Notes under the pieces: model-generated | Databases searched by the model: none | What the model was told of the DNA's origin: nothing | What the model saw: the letters and a program-made list of their open reading frames with translations, nothing else | Part shown: positions 35,236 through 42,717 of the stretch, in pieces | How the letters are laid out: every line of letters starts with the position of its first letter | Position numbering within the stretch: position 1 is the first letter of the stretch | NCBI RefSeq assembly: GCF_011516735.1 | Contig: NZ_WOSX01000020.1 | Coordinates: 1-64,000 of the forward strand | DNA: 64,000 nucleotides | Direction: 5' to 3' | Origin: Acetobacter fallax | GTDB lineage: Bacteria; Pseudomonadota; Alphaproteobacteria; Acetobacterales; Acetobacteraceae | Program-made: the position numbers and the translations under genes

Positions 35236-36471
35236 TCAGTCACTCTCAATTTCGTCCAGTCTGTCCAGATCACGCAGTCCCGGAAACAGACGCATCCACA
35301 GCACCGTTACGATCAGCGTGCCGACCCCTCCCAGAACAACAGCCGGCACCGCGCCTATGGCACTGGCCAGCATGCCGCTCTCAAATTCGCCAAGCTGATT
35401 GGACGATCCGATAAACAGCATATTCACCGCCGAAACGCGGCCCCGCATCTCATCCGGCGTCCCAAGCTGCACCAGCGCGCCCCGGACCATCACACTCACC
35501 ACATCCGCCGCCCCGAGCACCATCAATGCGAACACCGACAGTGGAACCGAGTGTGACAGACCGAATACGATCGTCGCCACACCAAAAATCGCCACGCTCA
35601 GAAACATCACCCGGCCCGCACGGCGATTGAGCGGCCACCGCGTCAGGATCGCCGCCATCAGCACCGCCCCGATCGCCGGTCCAGCCCGCAGCAGGCCAAG
35701 TCCGATGGAGCCCGCATGCAAAACCGTGTCCGCATAAAGCGGCAGCAATGCCGTCGCCCCACCCAGCAGAACCGCAAACAGATCGAGCGAAATCGCTCCC
35801 AGCATCGCCGGCTTGCGCCGCAGGAACGCAATGCCACCAAAAACGGATTGCAGCGTCACCGGCTGCTTTGGCCGCGCCGTGAATCGCAACTGCATCAGCC
35901 CGGTCGCCACAGCCGAAGTCCCGAACGCCACCGCACAGAGCGCGTAACAGATATCCGCGCCGAGCCCGTATAACACACCGCCCAGAGACGGCCCGGCAAT
36001 GGACGCCACCTGAAACAGTGAAGACGACAGCGCCGCCGCTTTCGGAAACAGCGCCGCCGGCACCAGCGACGGAAGAAAGGTCTGCTGCGCAGGCATCTCG
36101 AACGCGCGGCAGGCCCCAAACACCATCACCATAGCATAAATGCCCCACGGACCGAGAACATGCTCGAAAGAGGCCACCGCCATCACGGCAGCCGAACATG
36201 TCTCGATCAGCTGGCAGGTCATCACAATACGACGCCGGTTAAAGTGATCCGCAACATGGCCCGCCGGAAAAATCAGCGCCACCATCGGCAGAAACTGCAT
36301 CAGCCCGACAAAACCGAGAGCCGCCGCGCTATGTGTCAGTGCATAAATCTGCCAGCCCACGGCCACGGCCTGAACCTGCGAGGAAAACGCCGCCACATTC
36401 CGGCCTACAAGACAGGCCAGAAGGCCCGGCTGGCGAAGCAGGGCCGTTTCAGTGATCGTTTGCTGAGACAT
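35236..36471 (-). CDS. MFS exporter (EntS-like subgroup)
   Basis: 411 residues with about 12 spans and the MFS_3/EntS-type pattern: VGRNVAAFSSQVQAVAVGWQIYALTHSA near 20-47, FPAGHVADHFNRRRIV (motif A between spans 2 and 3), FEMPAQQTFLPSLVP and MRGRVSAVNMLFIGSSNQLGEFESG. Relatives export siderophores or drugs, or have unknown cargo. No siderophore genes are near. The start at 36471 (MSQQTI) is preferred over 36507 on length. The tail DLDRLDEIESD is acidic. Confidence 0.88.
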   Translation of the reverse strand: MSQQTITETALLRQPGLLACLVGRNVAAFSSQVQAVAVGWQIYALTHSAAALGFVGLMQFLPMVALIFPAGHVADHFNRRRIVMTCQLIETCSAAVMAVASFEHVLGPWGIYAMVMVFGACRAFEMPAQQTFLPSLVPAALFPKAAALSSSLFQVASIAGPSLGGVLYGLGADICYALCAVAFGTSAVATGLMQLRFTARPKQPVTLQSVFGGIAFLRRKPAMLGAISLDLFAVLLGGATALLPLYADTVLHAGSIGLGLLRAGPAIGAVLMAAILTRWPLNRRAGRVMFLSVAIFGVATIVFGLSHSVPLSVFALMVLGAADVVSVMVRGALVQLGTPDEMRGRVSAVNMLFIGSSNQLGEFESGMLASAIGAVPAVVLGGVGTLIVTVLWMRLFPGLRDLDRLDEIESD

Positions 36472-36650
36472 GCCGCCGTCTCTAGCAGGCCACAGGCTTC
36501 CTGACACGGGGGAGACGGATCAAAGGCAACACCAATCATGATCCGCGTTGCAAATGAACCACCGGAAGGGCAATACGACCCTTTATTATCCCCGCATGAA
36601 CGGCCCTGAGCCGCGCTTCAGAGACCAACGGAAAGGCTTCGGCAAAAGTT

Positions 36651-37139
36651 ATGGCGACCAATTACGCAACAGTGACATGGGACCAGCTCCACCGCGATGC
36701 CCGCCTCCTCGCCGAGAGCCTCATGCCACGCGGTCCGTTTAAGGGAATCGTCGCCGTCACCCGCGGTGGCCTCATCCCCGCCGCCATCATCGCCCGCGAA
36801 CTGGACTGCCGTCTGATCGAAAGCATCTCCGTCGTCACCTATCATAATGAGGAAGAAAAGAGCGAACCGACGATCATCAAAGACGCCGAAGCCGCCGGAG
36901 ACGGCACAGGCTTTCTCATCATCGATGATCTGGTCGATTCCGGTATCACTGCGCAGGTCGTCCGCAAGCGCCTGCCAAAGGCCCTCTTCGCCTGCCTTTA
37001 CGCCAAACCCAGCGGCAAGCCTTTCGCCGATCTCTTCGTTGTCGAGGTCCCGCAGGACACCTGGGTGCTGTTCCCATGGGATACGGCCCCGCTCTTCGTG
37101 CCTCCCCTCGCCCGAAAATCCACTCTCCCGACGGAATAA
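36651..37139 (+). CDS. gpt: Xanthine phosphoribosyltransferase
   Basis: 162 residues, the size of Gpt. The PRPP-binding motif is FLIIDDLVDSGITAQVV near 88-104; GIVAVTRGGLIPAAIIAREL is the N-terminal loop and DTWVLFPWD near 136 forms the base site. It salvages xanthine and guanine (and weakly hypoxanthine) with PRPP. It is a single-gene unit, divergent from the MFS exporter. No purine riboswitch is seen in the 179-base upstream gap. Confidence 0.93.
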   Translation: MATNYATVTWDQLHRDARLLAESLMPRGPFKGIVAVTRGGLIPAAIIARELDCRLIESISVVTYHNEEEKSEPTIIKDAEAAGDGTGFLIIDDLVDSGITAQVVRKRLPKALFACLYAKPSGKPFADLFVVEVPQDTWVLFPWDTAPLFVPPLARKSTLPTE

Positions 37140-37183
37140 AAATCAAAAGCCGGCGCGGTCACCCTCTGCCTTCCGCGGGCAAG

Positions 37184-37388
37184 GCTCTCTTGTCGTTGCG
37201 TATTTATCTGTTATTTTTCAAATGACTGGAAGAATTTCGGGCTCTGCCCGAACCCGGAAGGGGTCGCGGACCCCTTCACCCCAATCTGTTGATCAATAAG
37301 CAGGTTTCCAAAGGTCTGCGACCTTTGGTGGGTTCCAGGGCAAAGCCCTGGGAAGGAGCCAACACTTAATGACAACAGAGCCTTTGGC
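37184..37388. repeat. Hairpin-rich dispersed repeat, copy 2 (right end missing)
   Basis: It shares with copy 1 the left flank (TTGTCGTTGCG, TTATTTTTCAAATGA), the hairpin CGGGCTCTGCCCG, GGGGTCGCGGACCCC in place of the variable hairpin, then GGTTTCCAAAGGTCTGCGACC, CCAGGGCAAAGCCCTGG and GACAACAGAGCCTTTGG. The match stops about there, so the right terminal inverted repeat is absent. The variable hairpins keep pairing while their bases differ from copy 1. Confidence 0.78.
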
Positions 37389-37546
37389 AGGCACGGTTCG
37401 AAGTAGTCAGATCTGCGCGATCCCGGCTCCGTAACCAGGCAACCGTCTCCCCTGAGCCGACACCGGCAGAGTCAGTGCAGCACTAACCCCAAAACCACTG
37501 CATCCTGCCCGGCCACCCGACTGTTAGCAGGAGCCCTGCGCCCTGC

Positions 37547-37906
37547 TCAGCACCGTGAAAAATACCCTGACGACGAAAACACCGCCCCATGCGTGATCCC
37601 ATCTTCGGTCCGGACAATGTCCTTCCCGACGTCACCGCCAGCGGATCGCACGCCCTGCACTGTCACAGACAACGCCGGCACCCCCAACGATGGCGCCCCG
37701 GACTCCCCCTGATCATCGATATCGCCAGCATACCGGAAATCCCGCATGTTCCCGGTTTTCATCAGCACCGGCATCAAGCCCGCCGCACCCTTCCCGGATC
37801 TGGCCTCTCCCTGCGAGCCAGTCACCCGAATCGTACCGTAACCGCCCTGACCCACGACAAATCCACCGGCCTGAGCGCATGCGAAACATACAGGGATGCA
37901 GCGCAA
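37547..37906 (-). CDS. Doubtful hypothetical frame in an 860-base gap
   Basis: The gap between gpt and tRNA-Pro holds repeat copy 2 and then about 570 bases without a clear gene. This 119-codon minus-strand frame is the best candidate, with a Gly/Val-rich protein-like make-up (GGFVVGQGGYGTIRVTGSQG, then DFRYAGDIDDQG). No ribosome site or family is recognised. It may be a remnant, a species-specific gene or chance. Confidence 0.2.
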   Translation of the reverse strand: MRCIPVCFACAQAGGFVVGQGGYGTIRVTGSQGEARSGKGAAGLMPVLMKTGNMRDFRYAGDIDDQGESGAPSLGVPALSVTVQGVRSAGGDVGKDIVRTEDGITHGAVFSSSGYFSRC

Positions 37907-37960
37907 ACAGCCCTTTCCTGTCCAAACAGCAATTTTTGCACCGCATCAACGAATTGGGAC

Positions 37961-37989
37961 TTGCCAGCGAGGCATGAGCTACTTAAACA
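37961..37989 (+). promoter_or_regulatory. Promoter of tRNA-Pro
   Basis: TTGCCA (37961-37966) and TAAACA (37984-37989) are 17 bases apart and end 12 bases before the first base of the tRNA, as expected for a tRNA transcription start. Confidence 0.55.
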
Positions 37990-38001
37990 CCGCACCTGTG
38001 T

Positions 38002-38078
38002 CGGGGCGTAGCTCAGCCTGGTAGAGCGCCTGCTTTGGGAGCAGGATGTCGCAAGTTCGAATCCTGTCGCCCCGACCA
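38002..38078 (+). tRNA. tRNA-Pro (anticodon TGG)
   Basis: A complete cloverleaf: acceptor CGGGGCG pairs with CGCCCCG, D-arm GCTCAGCCTGGTAGAGC, anticodon stem CCTGC/GCAGG around loop TTTGGGA (anticodon TGG at 38036-38038), T-arm with GTTCGAATC, discriminator A, and an encoded CCA. Confidence 0.97.
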
Positions 38079-38117
38079 TTTCGATACGATGACGTGACTG
38101 CAGCGGAGACAGCGAGC

Positions 38118-38429
38118 ATGACGGCACGGATCTACAGACAGCCTAAGGCCGCCGGTCAGTCAGGCTTTCACGGAACCCATACCTGGATCCTTGATTACGG
38201 GCAGTCCGCTCAGCGGAACCCGGATCCTCTGATGGGCTGGACCGGAAGCAGTCGCGATACGCAGTCGCAGGTTCGTTTGCGTTTTGACAGCAGCGATGAC
38301 GCCGTGGCTTACGCCAGAAAACACGCTATCCCATATGACCTCGAACAGCCTCCGGCTCCGCATGTTCGCAAGCCAAAGGTCTATGCCGACAATTTCGCCG
38401 TGAACCGCGTCGAGAACTGGACGCACTGA
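38118..38429 (+). CDS. Complex I accessory subunit (NDUFS4 / ETC_C1 family)
   Basis: 103 residues. The family pattern is clear: ARIYRQPKAAGQSG near 3-16, WILDYG, RNPDPLMGWTGSSRDTQSQVRLRFDSSDDAVAYARKHAIPYDL near 38-80, and the ending KVYADNFAVNRVENWTH. This homologue of the mitochondrial 18-kDa subunit is found in Alphaproteobacteria as a single gene away from nuo, and stabilises the NADH-binding arm of complex I. GGAGA lies 9 bases before the ATG. It sits between two tRNA genes. Confidence 0.93.
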   Translation: MTARIYRQPKAAGQSGFHGTHTWILDYGQSAQRNPDPLMGWTGSSRDTQSQVRLRFDSSDDAVAYARKHAIPYDLEQPPAPHVRKPKVYADNFAVNRVENWTH

Positions 38430-38517
38430 TCCGCGATTGCCGGCCCGTATAAGACCTCTTGTCTTTCCGGTCGGAACCCCCGATAAAAGCCCCGCACGGG
38501 CCGAAAGGCCCCGCTGC

Positions 38518-38594
38518 GCGCCCTTAGCTCAGTTGGATAGAGCAACAGCCTTCTAAGCTGTGGGTCACTGGTTCGAATCCAGTAGGGCGCGCCA
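38518..38594 (+). tRNA. tRNA-Arg (anticodon TCT)
   Basis: Acceptor GCGCCCT pairs with AGGGCGC, D-arm AGCTCAGTTGGATAGAGC, anticodon stem ACAGC/GCTGT around loop CTTCTAA (anticodon TCT at 38552-38554), T-arm with GGTTCGAATCC, and an encoded CCA. A possible promoter (TTGTCT at 38459, GATAAA at 38482, 17 bases apart) lies upstream. Confidence 0.97.
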
Positions 38595-38888
38595 AAATCA
38601 CTTATAAATCAACGAAAAGCCCATCTTTGACGACTGGTCAGGGCTAATTGTCGTAAGCAACAGCTTTTCCAAATAAGCACAGTCTAAACACACAGGACAT
38701 GGTCAACAGCGGATCGCGTCTGCCTCCTGTGACCCCCTCATACCGTTACGTGCGACTTCGTCAGTAATCCTGTGCCGTCGACAGGAGGATAATTTTCTGC
38801 TGTAGTTTTGCACTGTTTACTACGTCCGAAAGATCAGATTTTACTATCATTCAGGTCCTGCCCCGGAAATCTTCGGAATTTGGAAATA

Positions 38889-39932
38889 ATGACCAGTATT
38901 TGTTCAAAGTCTGAATTCGACGATATTCTTCAGGAAATCGGAGAGGGTGTCCCTGACAGTGTCCAGTATACAAAAATGTCGGAAATGATACTTGAAGTTC
39001 CGGAATCAAGTGCTCTGACCGGCATGAATCCATTTTTGCCAGACTACAAAGAAGCCGCGATGGAGCTATACCTTCTGCTGCGCGGACGACAGGATCAGGG
39101 ATATCAGCCGGACCGTGACGAAGCGACACCCCATGTTCTGCCGGAAAACATCTGGTCCGGATTAGCCCCATGGGGATTCAGAGACGCCCGGCTCGTATCC
39201 GAACATCTCTACTCATGGGGCCACATCTTTGCCCATCTGGATCTCGAACCCGGAGGCTCCGTTCTCGAATATGGCCCCGGCAGCGGGCAAATGATCCTTA
39301 TGCTCGCACGAATGGGATACAAAGCATTCGGCGTCGATATCGGGAAAATGGCCATAGACGGCATAAACGCACAGTCGTCCCATCTCAATCTGTCAGTCGA
39401 TGTCGAATGCGCGGAATTCGGAGAAGGCTTTGAGGGACAGAAATTCGACCGCATCATATTTTATGAGGCCTTTCATCACGCGTTCAATTTCGATGATCTT
39501 CTGATCCGCCTGCATGATCGCCTGAACCCCGGCGGACGCATCATCCTGTGCGGCGAGCCAATCGTGCCACACACAACACCCGGCATCCCTTTCGCCTGGG
39601 GACCACGCCTTGATGCTCTCTCCGTTTTTTGCATGCGGCGGTTCGGATGGATGGAACTGGGATTTACCCACGATTATTTCATGAAAATAGCCGGAATTAC
39701 AGGCTGGTCCGCAACCCATTACCCCTTCGCGCAATGCGGCAGAGCGGCCGTCTATGTTCTCGAAGAAACGCCGGTCAGATCGTCCGCGGCAAACTATCTT
39801 CTCGAAAATGCCCGTCTCAAAGCAGCCCTTCAGGACAAGACAAACACCCTGGCCTCGATGTACCAGTCAACATCGTGGAGAGTCAGCAAGCCGCTACGTG
39901 ATATCAAAAAACTTCTTCGGAATATCAGGTGA
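38889..39932 (+). CDS. SAM-dependent methyltransferase with glycosyltransferase-like tail
   Basis: 347 residues. A ~120-residue N-terminal part precedes a class I methyltransferase: motif I VLEYGPGSGQMILMLARMG near 133-151, KAFGVDIG, and FDRIIFYEAFHHAFNFDDLLIRLHDRLNPGGRIILCGEP. The C-terminus has a short coiled stretch and ends STSWRVSKPLRDIKKLL, a tail seen on many glycosyltransferases of surface-polysaccharide loci. It may methylate a glycan or act in a surface-sugar pathway. The gene is visibly richer in A and T than its neighbours and follows tRNA-Arg, which suggests acquisition. GGAA precedes ATG 38889. The 294 bases before it hold no gene. Confidence 0.78.
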   Translation: MTSICSKSEFDDILQEIGEGVPDSVQYTKMSEMILEVPESSALTGMNPFLPDYKEAAMELYLLLRGRQDQGYQPDRDEATPHVLPENIWSGLAPWGFRDARLVSEHLYSWGHIFAHLDLEPGGSVLEYGPGSGQMILMLARMGYKAFGVDIGKMAIDGINAQSSHLNLSVDVECAEFGEGFEGQKFDRIIFYEAFHHAFNFDDLLIRLHDRLNPGGRIILCGEPIVPHTTPGIPFAWGPRLDALSVFCMRRFGWMELGFTHDYFMKIAGITGWSATHYPFAQCGRAAVYVLEETPVRSSAANYLLENARLKAALQDKTNTLASMYQSTSWRVSKPLRDIKKLLRNIR

Positions 39933-39950
39933 TTTTAAAAAATGATATCT

Positions 39951-39985
39951 CTGTCCGCCGCCAGCCCGCGGACAGGGCCATTTTT
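39951..39985 (+). terminator. Probable terminator after the methyltransferase
   Basis: CTGTCCGC / GCGGACAG pair over 8 bp with a 9-base loop, followed by GGCCA and five T. On the other strand six T follow a little further from the stem, so it may also serve the convergent lolA-like gene. Confidence 0.6.
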
Positions 39986-39990
39986 CACCC

Positions 39991-40557
39991 TCACGCAACG
40001 TCCTCAATTCGCAACGTCGTGACATGCTGCCGGTCATCCACCAGCACAATTCCCGACAAAGTCAGCACGCCGCCCGCATCCCCGAACTGAAGCGTCAGCA
40101 GCCCGTCCGACATCCGGTCCGTCTTCGCCAGAGACATCTGCAACATGCCCGGACCGCGTTTCACCGACGTCACCGTCACGCCCCCGCTGAGCCGGACCGG
40201 TCGGGCCAGCAACAGCCCCAGCGGCGTGTGCGACAGCCCCATCCGCGTCACCGCCCCGTTCTGCGGGTTGGTCAGCACCAGATGCCCGTCACCCGCCACC
40301 AGGGTCATCCCGCGCGGCACCGTGTAGTCCAGCCGGAACCGTCCCGGCGCATAACTCATCACGCCGGAACCGTGCCCGCCATCAATAAAGGCCTGCTCAA
40401 ACAGGAGCCGCAATGACGTCAGCCCGTTAAAATACGCCTCAACCCGCGCCACATCACGCTGATCCTCACCGGAGAGCAGGCCCGTCCCCGACCGGGCACA
40501 GGCCGCCAGAGCCAGGCCAGCCAGCAACGCGGCCCGGCGTGACAACACCCGTGTCAT
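39991..40557 (-). CDS. LolA-like lipoprotein carrier family protein
   Basis: 188 residues. The mature part follows the LolA pattern (VEAYFNGLTSLRLLFEQAFIDGGHGSGVMSYAPGRFRLDY, then LTLQFGDAGGVLTLSGIVLVDDRQHVTTLRI). LolA carries lipoproteins from the inner to the outer membrane. Oddly, the N-terminus reads as a lipoprotein signal: SRR at 6-8 followed by LL, then L-A-A-C with Cys20, so the protein may itself be lipid-anchored and perhaps Tat-exported, unlike soluble LolA. It starts within the last codons of bolA (ATGA overlap). Confidence 0.8.
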   Translation of the reverse strand: MTRVLSRRAALLAGLALAACARSGTGLLSGEDQRDVARVEAYFNGLTSLRLLFEQAFIDGGHGSGVMSYAPGRFRLDYTVPRGMTLVAGDGHLVLTNPQNGAVTRMGLSHTPLGLLLARPVRLSGGVTVTSVKRGPGMLQMSLAKTDRMSDGLLTLQFGDAGGVLTLSGIVLVDDRQHVTTLRIEDVA

Positions 40558-40865
40558 CGGGCGGCCGCTTCCGCAGGCGTCCGCAACGACAAAGCCAGCG
40601 CATGCAGCCCGTCAGCAAATTCCGGATCAAGCAGGCTATGCACCATGCGCGACCGCGCCACACGGGAGATCCCGTCAAACGCGTCGCTCACAACCGTCAG
40701 CCGGAAATGCGTCTCCGCAACCCCTTCCTGCGGCCCGCGAGGACGCCCGATATGCCCCGCATGACGGTCACTCTCATCCATAATCTCAAGCACCACCGGA
40801 GACAGTTTCTCCTCAAGCAGCGCCTTCACACGTTGCGCACGTGGTCCCGTTGCCTCTGCAGCCAT
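40554..40865 (-). CDS. bolA: BolA family protein
   Basis: 103 residues. The BolA fold is evident: RVKALLEEKLSPVVLEIMDESDRHAGH near 12-38, ETHFRLTVVSDAF, and the helix RVARSRMVHSLLDPEF with the family's conserved RH/RMVHSLL element, then GLHALALSLRTPAE. BolA proteins work with monothiol glutaredoxins in iron-sulfur handling. It is divergent from the J-domain protein gene, an arrangement conserved in Alphaproteobacteria, and overlaps lolA-like by four bases. Confidence 0.92.
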   Translation of the reverse strand: MAAEATGPRAQRVKALLEEKLSPVVLEIMDESDRHAGHIGRPRGPQEGVAETHFRLTVVSDAFDGISRVARSRMVHSLLDPEFADGLHALALSLRTPAEAAAR

Positions 40866-40949
40866 ACAAGCGGTCCTCTCAGATCATCGGGTCATTCACG
40901 CCGAAATGCCTCTTGCGCAGTCCCCTCAGCGGCACACATAACAGGTCAC

Positions 40950-41555
40950 ATGAGGAGACGAAACACACGCCACCGGGCCTTCGATCCCGATCCGGACGCG
41001 CCGCGGCAGTGCTGCGACGCACCCGGCTGCGATGAGGAGGCGGGCTACCGCGCACCCCGCTCACGTACGACACTGAACGACTATTTCTGGTTCTGCCTCG
41101 AACACGTCCGCGAGTACAACGCCCGCTGGGATTATTACAAAGGGATGAGCGCGGCACAGATCGAGGCCCAGCTACGCTCCGATGTCTCCTGGGATCGCCC
41201 CTCCTGGAAGGCTGGCCATGTCGGCCGTCAGCCTTTCAGCGAGGAAGACGTGCTCGACCCGCTGGATATACTCAACGCGTCCCGGGCTGATCGTGCGCGG
41301 CGTCATCGCAAGGCCCGTGAGCCCCGGACGCCCGAACCGCTGCGCGAACCGCTCAGCACAATGGGGCTGAACTGGCCTGTCTCTTTCGAGGAAGTGAAAA
41401 TACGCTACAAAAACCTCGCCAGAAAACACCATCCCGATATCAACCATGGTGACCGGGACGCGGAAGAAAAACTGAAGGTCATCAACGTGGCCTACTCTGC
41501 CCTGCGCGCCCATTTCGCTTCCAACAGCGACGACGGTCTCGAAAAGTCAGCCTGA
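40950..41555 (+). CDS. J-domain (DnaJ-like) protein
   Basis: 201 residues. The N-terminal half has cysteines in CCDAPGCDEEAGYRAP and FWFCLEHVREYN, which look like a small metal-binding or family-specific module. The C-terminal third is a J domain with the HPD motif in KNLARKHHPDINHGD near 156-166. It should stimulate an Hsp70 (DnaK or HscA). It lies between bolA and cobS, as in many relatives, which hints at a role in Fe-S or cobaltochelatase assembly. The cobS gene follows 41 bases later. Confidence 0.88.
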   Translation: MRRRNTRHRAFDPDPDAPRQCCDAPGCDEEAGYRAPRSRTTLNDYFWFCLEHVREYNARWDYYKGMSAAQIEAQLRSDVSWDRPSWKAGHVGRQPFSEEDVLDPLDILNASRADRARRHRKAREPRTPEPLREPLSTMGLNWPVSFEEVKIRYKNLARKHHPDINHGDRDAEEKLKVINVAYSALRAHFASNSDDGLEKSA

Positions 41556-41596
41556 TCGTGGCAGAGTCTGCCACACCATAATGAAACGGACACATC

Positions 41597-42595
41597 ATGA
41601 GCGAAGCGAGCGACGAACTGATCCCAACATCCGCAATCTCGGTCCCGGATCTCAAAGTCTCCGCCCGTGACGTTTTCGGCATCGACACCGACCTGAAAGT
41701 CCCGGCCTTTTCAGTCCGCACCGAACATGTGCCTGAAATCGACACGTCCTACGTGTTCGATCATGACACCACACTCGCCATCCTCGCCGGCTTCACCTTC
41801 AACCGCCGCGTCATGGTCCAGGGCTTCCACGGCACCGGAAAATCCTCGCATATCGAACAGATCGCCGCCCGCCTGAACTGGCCCTGCGTGCGCATCAACC
41901 TCGATAGCCACGTCTCGCGCATCGACCTCATCGGCAAGGACGCCATCGTCCTGAAAGACGGCCAGCAGGTCACCGAATTCCGCGAAGGACTGCTACCCTG
42001 GTGCCTCCAGCATCCCTGCGCCCTCGTGTTCGACGAATACGATGCCGGCCGCCCGGATGTGATGTTCGTCATCCAGCGCGTGCTCGAAGTGGACGGCAAC
42101 CTCACCCTGCTCGATCAGAACCGCGTCATCCGCCCCAACCCGTTCTTCCGCCTCTTCGCCACGGCCAACACTGTCGGCCTGGGCGACACAACCGGCCTCT
42201 ATCACGGAACCCAGCAGATCAATCAGGGCCAGATGGATCGCTGGAATATCGTGACATCGCTGAACTACCTGCCCCACCAGCAGGAAGTCGCGATCGTCCT
42301 GTCCAGACTCGGCATCGCCCCGGATGACAAAAAGGCAAAACAGACCATAGACAACATGGTCGCCCTCGCCGGTCTCACGCGCTCCGGCTTCATGGCCGGT
42401 GACATCTCCACAGTCATGTCCCCGCGCACCGTCATCGCCTGGGCCGAAAACGAGCGCATCTTCCACGATCTCGCCTTCGCCTTCCGCGTGACATTCCTGA
42501 ACAAGTGCGACGAAGCCGAACGCGCCATGGTCGCGGAATACTATCAGCGCTGCTTCAACGTGGACCCGCTGGCAAAACCGAAGCGCCAGAGCTGA
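41597..42595 (+). CDS. cobS: Cobaltochelatase subunit CobS
   Basis: 332 residues, normal length. MoxR/AAA+ ATPase features: Walker [10 protein letters not shown] near 77, Walker [15 protein letters not shown] near 142, sensor [12 protein letters not shown], and [16 protein letters not shown]. With CobT and CobN it inserts cobalt into hydrogenobyrinic acid diamide in aerobic cobalamin synthesis. The small CobST pair also occurs without CobN next to it, as here. No cobalamin riboswitch is seen upstream. Confidence 0.95.
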   Translation: MSEASDELIPTSAISVPDLKVSARDVFGIDTDLKVPAFSVRTEHVPEIDTSYVFDHDTTLAILAGFTFNRRVMVQGFHGTGKSSHIEQIAARLNWPCVRINLDSHVSRIDLIGKDAIVLKDGQQVTEFREGLLPWCLQHPCALVFDEYDAGRPDVMFVIQRVLEVDGNLTLLDQNRVIRPNPFFRLFATANTVGLGDTTGLYHGTQQINQGQMDRWNIVTSLNYLPHQQEVAIVLSRLGIAPDDKKAKQTIDNMVALAGLTRSGFMAGDISTVMSPRTVIAWAENERIFHDLAFAFRVTFLNKCDEAERAMVAEYYQRCFNVDPLAKPKRQS

Positions 42596-42717
42596 TTGCC
42601 AGAACTGATCGTATCAAAGCCGCCCGCCTCACAAGGCCGGCAAAACAAGGGGCCGGAACGCAGACGACCGGGCTGATCCGGCCTCAGATGTTCTGACCCC
42701 GCAGGAGACCACCGGAC

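Noticed and set aside
38595-38888. An attachment site or integrase remnant after tRNA-Arg
   Set aside because: No repeat of the tRNA 3' end and no integrase-like frame was found, so only a suspicion of an old integration remains.
41556-41597. A cobalamin riboswitch before cobS
   Set aside because: The spacer is only about 41 bases and holds none of the conserved B12-box structure.
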